A stretch of 64,000 bases of DNA, from assembly GCF_025336545.1 (NCBI RefSeq), contig NZ_JAODBU010000009.1:1-64000 (forward strand), written 5' to 3'. The DNA comes from Eubacterium_U album. GTDB taxonomy: Bacteria > Bacillota > Clostridia > Lachnospirales > Lachnospiraceae. The notes under the pieces are model-generated. The model was not told the DNA's origin, ran no database searches, and saw only the letters and a list, made by a program, of their open reading frames with translations. Position numbers and translations under genes: made by a program. Below are positions 54,187-62,775 of this stretch, one piece after another. Within the stretch, counting starts at the first letter, position 1; the number at the start of each line of letters is the position of its first letter.

Positions 54187-54657
54187 TTAGATTAAACTTT
54201 CTGCCATGACTTTTTTATCTGTAGGAACAGCTCTACATTCAACTTCTGCACCTGCCGCAACCATCTCATGAATCTGTTCTTTCTCTTTTTCAGATACTGC
54301 AAGAGACGGAGTAATCATTGTTCTTTCACTTGTCAGTTTCATATTACCAAGATTAACGTGATCAACATCTTTTACATTTTTCACTAGTTCTAACGCATCT
54401 GATGTATTATCAACAATCAGAAACAGCTTATATTTATCCGTCTTTGTTCCATTCAACAATGGAATCGCATCTTTCAGTGTTTTTACAACAAACTTCACGC
54501 CCGCCGGAGCAACCATTTTCAATGAATTTCTACGGAGTTTATCTGCTGCCACTGCATCATTTACTATCAGAATACAATCTGCTTTCAATGAATTTGTCCA
54601 TGCAAAAGCAACCTGTCCATGTATCAATCTCTCATCTACTCTTAATAATTTAATCAT
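54187..54657 (-). CDS. PTS mannose-family EIIB component
   Basis: 156 residues, beginning MIKLLRVDERLIHGQVAFAW. H13 is the phosphorylated His that passes phosphate from EIIA to the incoming sugar. The fold matches the mannose/fructose/sorbose EIIB family over its whole length. It shares one base with the EIIA stop. Confidence 0.9.
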   Translation of the reverse strand: MIKLLRVDERLIHGQVAFAWTNSLKADCILIVNDAVAADKLRRNSLKMVAPAGVKFVVKTLKDAIPLLNGTKTDKYKLFLIVDNTSDALELVKNVKDVDHVNLGNMKLTSERTMITPSLAVSEKEKEQIHEMVAAGAEVECRAVPTDKKVMAESLI

Positions 54658-55079
54658 TAGAAATCCTCCTCTATATTGCTCTTTTCTTCAATCATTTTTT
54701 TCAGATCTACAATTCCTTCTCTTCCCATCTGAATTGCATTTTCTATCAATTCATCTGTTGAAACATCTGAATCCAAATCCTGTGCCAGACCAATCAGTAA
54801 AGGAAGATTCAACCCTGTTATAATATGTATCTTCTCAGATTGAATGTATGAGGAAAACGCATTAGCGACGCTTCCACCCATAATATCTGCAACAATAATC
54901 AGTTCATCTTCTTCATCCAATTCATGAATCTTCTTTTCTGCTTCTTTATGCATATCAAACCCTGGTTCAACATATGCACTGATTTCTGAAATATCTTCAT
55001 TTTCACCCATGATTAATTTGAATGTCTCCATAATCCCTGATGCAAATCTTTCATGAGTTGCTACTAATAATTTCCTCAT
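54657..55079 (-). CDS. PTS mannose-family EIIA component
   Basis: 140 residues with active-site H9 in VATHERFASG, followed by DLMGGSVANAF-like sequence (ADIMGGSVANAF) and NLPLLIGLA, as in EIIA-Man. It receives phosphate from HPr. It is the first PTS gene after the SIS gene, 30 bases downstream. Confidence 0.9.
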   Translation of the reverse strand: MRKLLVATHERFASGIMETFKLIMGENEDISEISAYVEPGFDMHKEAEKKIHELDEEDELIIVADIMGGSVANAFSSYIQSEKIHIITGLNLPLLIGLAQDLDSDVSTDELIENAIQMGREGIVDLKKMIEEKSNIEEDF

Positions 55080-55109
55080 ACTATTCCACTTCCTTATTTC
55101 ATCTTAATT

Positions 55110-56126
55110 TTAGTACTCTACTGTTCTGTAATATCTTCTGATTTCCAGACTATGATTTCTTACATGCTCAAAATGTGCGCTAACTCTTTCAAGCTGTGCA
55201 GCCATAACGAGTGGTGAAACAAGTCCTCTTACGCTTGGATCAACTCCTTTAAGTTCATAATCCTTTGTATCCCATACCTGAACTACATCTGAATATTTTC
55301 TTACAAATTTTTCAACACGATCAAGTAATGGTCTTGTCTCATCTTCACCTTTGAAAAGCATAAAGCTCATATCTTTTTCAGTCATTTCCACTGTTCCATG
55401 GAAGAACTCTGCTGCATGGATAGATTTTGTTGCGATCCACTGCATCTCTTCAAGTACGCACATTGCGAAGCAATATGTTTCTCCCCATGTGTTTCCAGCT
55501 CCTACACACATATGGAATTTTGTATCTTTATGTTTCTCTGCAAATGCAAGAGCACGCTCGTCATTATCTTCTCTTACTTTCTGAAGTACTTCCGGCATCT
55601 GTTTCAGAGCATCAATAAACTTTTCATACTCTGGAAATTCTCCGTTGTTTTTCATGAATCTTGCACCCAGTGCAAAATACTGAATATAAATTTCTTCAAC
55701 AAGATTATCATTGGATGCTGTTCTGTTTTCAAACACATAATCTGCATACTCAGTAAGTGGGCATTCCTTTTCACCTACAAGAACGATTACTGTTGCACCA
55801 ACTTCTTTTGCATATTTTGCTGCATTGATTGTCTCTACTGTTGTTCCTGAAAGAGATGCTGTAATTACAACAGAATCTTTTGTGAGTTGTTTTGGTTTGG
55901 CTGTAACTAGTTCTGCTGCAATTTCATAATACCACGGAATTGTTGAATTTGTCTTAATGAGATAAGATAATGGGCTTGCCATCGCATAAGTTCCACCAGT
56001 TCCCACAAGATAAAGGTTCTTATATCCCTTCTCGCAAATAGCATCTACTGCCTGATTGATTTCTTCAATATTGTTTACTGCCTGAGTTAATACTTCATTG
56101 TAAGTTTTGTCTTCATATCCGTACAT
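55110..56126 (-). CDS. SIS-domain protein, FrlB/GfrF-type sugar-amine-6-phosphate deglycase
   Basis: 338 residues with two SIS domains: the first has VGTGGTYAMASP and ITASLSGTTVETINAAKYAK, the second GAGNTWGETYCFAMCVLEEM followed by AEFFHGTVEM. The order and C-terminus (VSAHFEHVRNHSLEIRRYY) resemble fructoselysine-6-phosphate deglycase FrlB and the Gfr deglycases, which split phosphorylated Amadori products into glucose-6-phosphate and a free amine. It heads the operon, right behind the promoter at 56212-56240. Confidence 0.8.
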   Translation of the reverse strand: MYGYEDKTYNEVLTQAVNNIEEINQAVDAICEKGYKNLYLVGTGGTYAMASPLSYLIKTNSTIPWYYEIAAELVTAKPKQLTKDSVVITASLSGTTVETINAAKYAKEVGATVIVLVGEKECPLTEYADYVFENRTASNDNLVEEIYIQYFALGARFMKNNGEFPEYEKFIDALKQMPEVLQKVREDNDERALAFAEKHKDTKFHMCVGAGNTWGETYCFAMCVLEEMQWIATKSIHAAEFFHGTVEMTEKDMSFMLFKGEDETRPLLDRVEKFVRKYSDVVQVWDTKDYELKGVDPSVRGLVSPLVMAAQLERVSAHFEHVRNHSLEIRRYYRTVEY

Positions 56127-56194
56127 ATTCTGGTTCCTCCATAATCAAAATAATAATTAATAATTTTAACTTTATGCGCATAGCTTAGTGTTGT

Positions 56195-56246
56195 AACCAC
56201 TTCGCATTTTTAATATACCACGCTATTTTTGTAATGTCAACCACTT
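56195..56246 (-). promoter_or_regulatory. PTS operon promoter with repeated operator-like motif
   Basis: On the minus strand TTGACA (56240-56235), a 17-base spacer and TATATT (56217-56212) form a near-perfect sigma-A promoter. AAGTGGTT occurs on both sides of it (56246-56239 and 56202-56195), 44 bases apart. These are good candidate sites for the divergent GntR regulators. Confidence 0.7.
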
Positions 56247-56384
56247 TTATTTTTTATTATACAAATTTTGCTTTTTAGGTTTCTTTTTCTATTTTTGTTT
56301 GGTATAATAAGCTCAGAAAACCTTATTTGTTACTTTTTGTGCTACACCGTGTCTAGTAATTCTGTTATTTTAGGAGATATAACT

Positions 56385-57128
56385 ATGGATCTTTCATACC
56401 AACAACTTGCAGAAATTATACGAGAAAAAATCAACAGCAATGAATATGTTTTTGGTCTTGCTCTTCCTTCTGAGCGTGAATTAGCAAAATCTTTTGATGT
56501 ACGCCGTTCCTTAGTTCGCTCAGCAATTGAACAGCTGTGTACTGAAGGCATTTTAAAAAAATATCACGGAAAGGGAACTTACATTATGCTAAAAGATATT
56601 GATTTTTCTTCCAAGCATTTTAAAGGTATGAGTGAGTTGCTAAAGAAAGCCGGCTATGACCCTTCCAGTAAAATTTTAAATACAATGACTCGAAAAGCCG
56701 GTTACAAATTTTCAAAGATTTTCGATGTATCAGAAGATACGGAGATTTTTCAGGTGCTTCGACTTCGTCTCGGAAATGAACAGCCTATAGCTATTGAAAA
56801 TACTTATATTTTACATGACAGTATCCCTGATATTGAAAATATTGATTTTCAGATTTACTCTTTGTATGATCTTTTTCGAACCAATAATATAAAGATTTAT
56901 GATATTAGCCATGCTTTTTCTACAACAAAAGTTCATAACACGGACGCACGTTTTCTTAATTTGGAAAATGATACTTCTGTTATTTACGTTGATATTACAT
57001 CCTCGCTGATTGATAACCAGGTTGTCGAATATACGGAAGTTCTTGTACGGCCTGAATTCAGCAAATATTATACGGATGGCATTTTCAAAAATGGTATTTA
57101 TCAAGTAAATGCACAGTTTGTTATATAA
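56385..57128 (+). CDS. GntR-family regulator with UTRA domain
   Basis: The start is ATG 56385 behind AGGAG, giving 247 residues; the longer frame from 56268 has no ribosome site and would cross the promoter. The winged helix (about 1-70) has LPSERELAKSFDVRRSLVRS. The UTRA effector domain (about 90-240) has FDVSEDTEIFQVLRLRLGNE, ending DGIFKNGIYQVNAQF. UTRA regulators bind sugar phosphates or amines. It is divergent from the PTS operon, its likely target. Confidence 0.88.
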   Translation: MDLSYQQLAEIIREKINSNEYVFGLALPSERELAKSFDVRRSLVRSAIEQLCTEGILKKYHGKGTYIMLKDIDFSSKHFKGMSELLKKAGYDPSSKILNTMTRKAGYKFSKIFDVSEDTEIFQVLRLRLGNEQPIAIENTYILHDSIPDIENIDFQIYSLYDLFRTNNIKIYDISHAFSTTKVHNTDARFLNLENDTSVIYVDITSSLIDNQVVEYTEVLVRPEFSKYYTDGIFKNGIYQVNAQFVI

Positions 57129-57154
57129 TTTTTTAGAGAGGATTTACAACAATT

Positions 57155-57877
57155 ATGCCTAAGATTTATCAGCTTCTAACAGATGAAATTGAAGAATTTG
57201 TTTTACAATATATAAATGAACATCAATTAAAACCACATGACAAACTTCCAACTGAAAGAGAACTTTCCACATCGTTAAATGTAAACCGAATTACACTTCG
57301 TAATGGTTTGCAGAAACTGATCGACAAGGGAATTATCTATAGTCATCGTGGAAAAGGTTATTTTGTTTGTCCCCAAAAAATAAATCGGACATTGTGTTAT
57401 TTCAGTTTTCCCGAAGCAGATAGTCTGTTAAAAGACCATTCTTATAAAGCCGAAGCTCAAAATTTCTTACCAACAATTATGAGCAATATTATTCATAATT
57501 TTTTATGTATAACAAATGATTATAATATTACTATTTCGTCTTCTCTAGAAAGTGTTGATGAAACAATCATCGCTTTTTCTTGTGATGCAATAAAAACTGA
57601 ATATAATACCATTTACCCTGGTTTGTTTCAGATGAAAGAAATCCCACCAACCTTAGTACAGTCTTTTTTCATACGAATTTATGAAAATGAGGCTCTTGAT
57701 TCTTTATCTTTAATTACAAAGCAAACCTTAAATGAGCTTTTACAATTATCTGAAGAAGACACTTTACTTCTTGTAACAAACTTTATATCTGAAGATGATG
57801 TTCCTATTGCCTGCACAGTTTCTGTATGTGTTGGAACTCGGTTAAACCTGATTGGAAATATTCATTCACCAAATTAA
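57155..57877 (+). CDS. Second GntR-family regulator
   Basis: 240 residues with an N-terminal winged helix (LPTERELSTSLNVNRITLRN, GIIYSHRGKGYFV). The C-terminal half is UTRA-like but less conserved (PPTLVQSFFIRIYENEALDS). It starts 26 bases after the first regulator and is co-transcribed. Two paralogues suggest hetero-regulation or sensing of two effectors. Confidence 0.82.
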   Translation: MPKIYQLLTDEIEEFVLQYINEHQLKPHDKLPTERELSTSLNVNRITLRNGLQKLIDKGIIYSHRGKGYFVCPQKINRTLCYFSFPEADSLLKDHSYKAEAQNFLPTIMSNIIHNFLCITNDYNITISSSLESVDETIIAFSCDAIKTEYNTIYPGLFQMKEIPPTLVQSFFIRIYENEALDSLSLITKQTLNELLQLSEEDTLLLVTNFISEDDVPIACTVSVCVGTRLNLIGNIHSPN

Positions 57878-58112
57878 AAAAGAGAGATCACTGTGTGATA
57901 TGCTCCCATAAGATAAAACTAAGAGATTGTGCCGTTCTTCTGCTCCGAAAATGCTTTTTTCAGATAAACTGCGTTACTTTTTATAAGGAGCTTGTGAACA
58001 GTAATACCTGTTATTGTATCTATATATAAACATACCTTTCCACTCTTGAAATCCAATATTTTCTAGTATAAAATATTCTCGTTAAATTCTTGACGAATAG
58101 CAATATAACAAC

Positions 58113-58155
58113 GGCAGTTCTCTTACTGTGTTACCATTTAAAGCAAGAGAGCTGC
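58113..58155 (+). promoter_or_regulatory. Inverted repeat upstream of the focA remnant
   Basis: GGCAGTTCTCTT (58113-58124) pairs with AAGAGAGCTGCC (58144-58155), one mismatch. It lies about 30 bases ahead of the transporter reading frame and may be a leader hairpin. 57878-58112 otherwise holds AT-rich sequence without a gene. Confidence 0.5.
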
Positions 58156-58184
58156 CGAATTACAAAAGAATAAGGAGTTATATC

Positions 58185-58442
58185 ATAGACAATCATTTTA
58201 ACACTCCCGCAGAAGTCATTGATCTGAGTATCAAGGCCTGCGAGAACAAAACCCGTCTTCCACTTGGAAAAATGATTCTGCTCGGCATCATGGCCGGTGC
58301 GTTTATTCCTTTCGGCGGTGCTACAAGCAGCACAGCAGCGCACGCAGTAGAAAATGTTGGCATAGCAAGAGCTCTTGCCGGATGTATCTTGTACTGGTCA
58401 AGCATTTTTGTAACACTTTGTTCGATAAATACCTATCTGTAA
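58185..58442 (+). pseudogene. Formate/nitrite transporter fragment cut by an IS3 element
   Basis: The frame reads DNHFNTPAEVIDLSIKACEN, then LPLGKMILLGIMAGAFIPFG and SSTAAHAVENVGIARALAGC, the first ~70 residues of the FocA/NirC family (about 260-285 normally). It ends in the IS3 remnant. The natural start position, 7 bases after AAGGAG, is ATA instead of ATG. It has therefore lost both its start codon and its C-terminal two-thirds. Confidence 0.75.
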
Positions 58443-59290
58443 CGAGCTTCCATTGGTGTTAAATAATCATTGTATGAATGAGGACGAACATAATTATACC
58501 AATTGATATAATTTATGGTAAGTTCATCCATCATCTCCACACTTGAAAATGAGGTTACATTATAAAAATTGCTTTTAAAAGTGTTATAAAATCTTTCCAT
58601 TGGAGCATTATCATAAGGGCAACCGGCCTTACTCATGCTCTGGGTTACATTATTATCTTTACAGAAATTCACAAAATCCCATGAGGTAAACTGTACTCCC
58701 TGATCTGAGTGCAGAATCACTTTAGGGTAGTTTTCTTTTTTCCAGTCTTGTATCCCAGTTTAGAATGCATGATTACGGCACATAAATTTAATTCTTTATT
58801 CATGTATTTGTGCATAGTGGTATTGCTTAATTCATAGCCATAACGTTTGATGAAAATACGCATAGCCCTATAGCCTATAACACGATTATTATTATAGTAT
58901 ACATATTTTATAAGTTCAAAAATGTGTTCCAAACGTTTGTGATATTCACGCTTGGTATCTTTTTTGTAGTTATAATAACAATTAGGGCTAATACCAAACT
59001 TCTTACATAACCATCTTAAACCAAATATATTTTTGTTATCGTCAATGAATCGATATACCACTAATCGATTTCCTTTGCAAAGAATGCCGCTGCTTTTTTT
59101 AGGAAAAAAATTTCCTTATCTTTTTCGTTAAGAAGCTGATTTAATCTTCGTATTTCCTTTGCGTCATTAGACTCGGATGTTGTATCGGTGGTATAAAGTC
59201 ATTCTTCCCTGTATTCATTAGCCCACTTGCTAACGGAACTTTTTGCAACATTAGAATCTGCAAGGCTACTTGATAAAGTGGCAGGCAACG
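58433..59290 (-). mobile_element. Decayed IS3-family insertion sequence
   Basis: OrfB survives as two pieces: 59061-58717 (HTH_21 part, GLRWLCKKFGISPNCYYNYK) and 58720-58433 (rve part, ILHSDQGVQFTS and CPYDNAPMERFYNTFK with the second Asp and the Glu of DDE). The first Asp region between them is deleted. OrfA (about 59062-59290) is recognisable (EIRRLNQLLNEKDKEIFFLK) but has an in-frame TGA near 59200. The element cannot transpose by itself. Confidence 0.8.
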
Positions 59291-59302
59291 ACTAAATAAA
59301 AC

Positions 59303-59352
59303 TTTCCCTTATTTCCCTTACGATTATCTCATAAGGGCAAAAATAAGGGAAA
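59303..59352. repeat. Inverted repeat at the IS edge
   Basis: TTTCCCTTATT (59303-59313) is the exact reverse complement of AATAAGGGAAA (59342-59352), with further CCCTTA/TAAGGG pairing inside. It could be the end of another small element or a terminator. 59353-59482 holds nothing else recognised. Confidence 0.5.
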
Positions 59353-59482
59353 ATACATATCATTTCACTAATGAATGGGCTGGAAAGCCTGTAAAATAGG
59401 AAAAGTTAGAAAGATATTTCGGCAAACTGGAAATTATCTATTTCTCCTCTTCGTTAAGACCTAGTTCATTACATATTACTTG

Positions 59483-61927
59483 CTATCCCTGATACCTTAT
59501 TCTTTCTACCAGCGTTTCCTTTTTAAGATTACTGCTTAAAACGCAGGAAAGTACAATCTGCAACAGACCGACCAAAAGAATCATAATAAAAATTGGTACG
59601 ATTGGAACATGATAGATATTCATTCCAAATATTCCATTATGTTTTGCATAGGAAAAAAGTGCATAGCCGAGCGGCAGACCAATGATCAAAGCTACGCATA
59701 TGGTACCAACCGTAAACATCATTCCCTGTAACTGCAGACATAAATTTAATTGTTTATTTGTCATACCCACAGCCTGTAATACACCATATTCCTGCTTTTT
59801 TGTCGTAATATTCATGATTATGGTGTTTGCCATATTCATAAAACCGATGAGTCCTACAACCGCCATAAACAGATAACAGCCAAGCTTCATCATGCGAGCT
59901 GTGAATTCTGCAGATTGTAACTGTGCATGATAGGTATCCATTTTTATATGCGAAGTATTAGAAATCAAAGTATTCAGACTCTGTTCCACAGATGCTACAT
60001 CTTTTTTATCACAGTCCACCCACAGATAGCCATAGGCTGTTCCTCTCAGATTCATGGAACGGTATACACCTTCCGGAATGACAAGATAAGTGTCCGCGCT
60101 TACAAAGGATCCTGCAATCTTTCCCTGATAGGTATAAGTTCCACTTCCATTCTCAAAGTCAAATGCAATGGATTCACCCGGAGCATATCCATCTTGTTCC
60201 ATCCACGTTGACCAGCCAAAGAAAATTTCACCATTCTTTACCGCCTGATCATAGTCCATAGAGCCAATGTCCCCGTCTTGGCGCATAAAATCAAAATCAT
60301 TTTTACTCACAATATCAGCCGGAAATCTTGTTCCGTTCAGATTTACAGAGACAATCTCTCTCGTCATGACATCTGTCACTCCTGGAATGCTTTTGATTTC
60401 TTCAATCATTGAATCATTCAATGGATTATCCGTCAGAATCGTATCCAGATTATTCTCCGGATATCTTTCATCGTACTCAGCAGAATAGTCAAGCTGCAGT
60501 TCAAATTGTCCATGATTAACGGAAAGACGTGCTTCATGCTCCGTATCAATATTTCCTACATAATTAGAGATAATCACAAACAATGCGCAGGAAAGCCCCA
60601 GTGTGAGGATGGTACCAATGGTTCTTTTTGGATTACCCGTTACATTTGCCATTGCCATAGAAAACACGGTGACATTTTTTCTTCCATTTCGTTTTCCTTT
60701 TTTGTGTGTTTCTGCATTTTCTAAATACCGTGTTGCTTCGATAGGTGAAATCCGTGAAACAATTTTCATTGGTTTACGCAGCGCCAAAGCAACGGTAAAA
60801 AATGACACGAAAATACATAGAAGCATAACAGGCAGGGAAAACAGTGGCACCTGCTGATTTTGGACTCCCATAGAGCCAATTTGGGTTGATACAAGGTTTC
60901 CCTGTTCTACCAGCCAGTTAAAACCGCATTTTGCAATCAGAAAACCAAGAAGCAATCCAACTGGTATGGAAAAAATTGTCAAAAAAATGCCCTCTCTGAA
61001 GATCAGTTGTTTCATCTGCTTTTTTGTCGCTCCCAGAGCCTTGATTTTTCCATACTCCTGTATCTTGTTGGCAATACCGACCTGAAAAATATTATAAATG
61101 ACCACAACAGAGAAAAGTACAATTGCAATAATCAAAACCCCGCATACCGCAATCGTTTCATAACTCGGCTGCAAGACCCATTGCAAATAGAGATCATTGA
61201 CTATAACGTTTTTTTCTTCGATCCCACAAGCTGCTGCAATCTGCTTTATAACCGAATCAATATTATTCATAGATACATTTGCAGAATCATTTAAAGTAAA
61301 ATAAATATTATACTGTCTGTCATTCTCTGCGACGTGCTCATCATAAAACTCCTGTGACCCGAAAGCAACATAAGATGCCTCGATGGTATACTCCTCCCGA
61401 TCATATAGGATTCCGCTGACAACAAATTCTTCCGGCTTATATTCTGACTGCATTCCTGCGCGGTAATCCAGTGTAACCGTATCTCCAATCTTTACATCAC
61501 CATACCCCATTGCACGAAAAAATGCTCTTCCTGCGGCAATTTCCTGCGTTCCCCCCGGATACTTTCCTTCCTTCAACTCATATTCTTTATTATAAGGAAG
61601 CATTTTTCTTGCAGTCTCATCCATGCAGACAAAACCACCGTTTTCGTTGCCTTTAATTATGCCTTCTGTACACATAATTCCTATTGCATCTATTTCTGCA
61701 CGGCGGCGTACGTCCTTTAACTGCGAGGCATCTGCTGCGACAAACAAACCATAATTGCTTCCATATGAGCCTGCCGCCTGACTTTTCTGTAAACGGATCA
61801 TTCCATTTCCTACAGTACTGATAATCACAAGCAGCATCGTAGTCAGACATATGGACATCATAATCAGTATACTTCTTGTCTTGTTCTTTTTGTCATTGCT
61901 ATATGCAATCCTGCTTATTGTCTTCAT
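59483..61927 (-). CDS. FtsX-family ABC transporter permease, two-repeat type
   Basis: 814 residues with two FtsX repeats: a helix at 20-40, an extracytoplasmic domain (about 45-255), helices near 260-385, a helix near 435, a second external domain (about 460-680), then three last helices. Both repeats have the 'Y..LkALGaTkkQ' motif (QEYGKIKALGATKKQMKQLI and QEYGVLQAVGMTNKQLNLCL). This is the Vex/MacB-type plan. It overlaps the ATPase gene by four bases. Codon use is less AT-rich than on the left of the window. Confidence 0.85.
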   Translation of the reverse strand: MKTISRIAYSNDKKNKTRSILIMMSICLTTMLLVIISTVGNGMIRLQKSQAAGSYGSNYGLFVAADASQLKDVRRRAEIDAIGIMCTEGIIKGNENGGFVCMDETARKMLPYNKEYELKEGKYPGGTQEIAAGRAFFRAMGYGDVKIGDTVTLDYRAGMQSEYKPEEFVVSGILYDREEYTIEASYVAFGSQEFYDEHVAENDRQYNIYFTLNDSANVSMNNIDSVIKQIAAACGIEEKNVIVNDLYLQWVLQPSYETIAVCGVLIIAIVLFSVVVIYNIFQVGIANKIQEYGKIKALGATKKQMKQLIFREGIFLTIFSIPVGLLLGFLIAKCGFNWLVEQGNLVSTQIGSMGVQNQQVPLFSLPVMLLCIFVSFFTVALALRKPMKIVSRISPIEATRYLENAETHKKGKRNGRKNVTVFSMAMANVTGNPKRTIGTILTLGLSCALFVIISNYVGNIDTEHEARLSVNHGQFELQLDYSAEYDERYPENNLDTILTDNPLNDSMIEEIKSIPGVTDVMTREIVSVNLNGTRFPADIVSKNDFDFMRQDGDIGSMDYDQAVKNGEIFFGWSTWMEQDGYAPGESIAFDFENGSGTYTYQGKIAGSFVSADTYLVIPEGVYRSMNLRGTAYGYLWVDCDKKDVASVEQSLNTLISNTSHIKMDTYHAQLQSAEFTARMMKLGCYLFMAVVGLIGFMNMANTIIMNITTKKQEYGVLQAVGMTNKQLNLCLQLQGMMFTVGTICVALIIGLPLGYALFSYAKHNGIFGMNIYHVPIVPIFIMILLVGLLQIVLSCVLSSNLKKETLVERIRYQG

Positions 61928-62598
61928 CTAAAATCCACCACCTGTCCATCCTCAATTACCAGAATACGATCAGCGACCTGTGCAATTTCGTCATCATGGG
62001 TAATCATTACAATTGTCTGTCCATATTTTTTTGCTGTCATCTTAAGCAGGGCGATCACCTCATCACTGGTCTTGGAATCAAGATTTCCTGTCGGCTCATC
62101 TGCAAATATAATTTCCGGACGATTCACCAGTGCTCTTGCAATTGCTACTCTCTGCTGCTGTCCTCCGGATAACTGATTTGGCAAATTGTAAATCCTCTTT
62201 TCAATCCCCAGAGTTGCAATAATATCATTTACATACGCTTCATCCACTTTTCTTCCATCCAGCCCCAGTGGCAGTACAATATTTTCCCAGACATTAACAG
62301 ATGAAACCAGATTAAATGCCTGAAAAACAAATCCGATTTTTCTTCTGCGGAAAACAGCAAGGACATCTTCCTTCATCCTGTATAAATCTTTTCCTGCTAA
62401 AGTAACACTGCCTTTTGTCGGGGTGTCTAGCCCTCCAAGCATATGAAGTAATGTACTTTTACCGGAACCTGACTTTCCAACAATTGCGACAAATTCTCCC
62501 TGCTCAATCTGAATGTCCACCTGATTGACCGCTTTGACCTGATTCTCACCTGCGCCATAAAACTTACAAAGCTGCTTGGTTTCTAATATCACACTCAT
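61924..62598 (-). CDS. ABC transporter ATPase (MacB/LolD-like)
   Basis: ATG 62598 behind AAGGAGG gives 224 residues; the longer frame from 62673 has no ribosome site. Motifs: VGKSGSGKSTLLHMLGGLDT, LSGGQQQRVAIARALVNRPE, IIFADEPTGNLDSKTSDEV. It powers the overlapping permease. It is separated from the kinase gene by a strong terminator. Confidence 0.9.
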   Translation of the reverse strand: MSVILETKQLCKFYGAGENQVKAVNQVDIQIEQGEFVAIVGKSGSGKSTLLHMLGGLDTPTKGSVTLAGKDLYRMKEDVLAVFRRRKIGFVFQAFNLVSSVNVWENIVLPLGLDGRKVDEAYVNDIIATLGIEKRIYNLPNQLSGGQQQRVAIARALVNRPEIIFADEPTGNLDSKTSDEVIALLKMTAKKYGQTIVMITHDDEIAQVADRILVIEDGQVVDFR

Positions 62599-62730
62599 GT
62601 GTTGCCTCCTTTTCAATTCTGTAAAGCGTACCTTTTCAGCACGCTTTCTTTGCCTGTTTATATATTTGGTCATTTTTCAACCTACATCCAAATTGTATCA
62701 GGGCAATCTTTCATTTCACTTTCAAAAAAC

Positions 62731-62766
62731 GAGCAGAAATCTTACAGAATTGTAAGATTTCTGCTC
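62731..62766 (-). terminator. 16-bp perfect terminator after the kinase gene
   Basis: GAGCAGAAATCTTACA (62731-62746) pairs exactly with TGTAAGATTTCTGCTC (62751-62766). On the minus strand GTTTTTTG follows. It lies 10 bases past the kinase stop, so the ABC genes need their own promoter in 62599-62730. Confidence 0.9.
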
Positions 62767-62775
62767 ACTTAAAAT

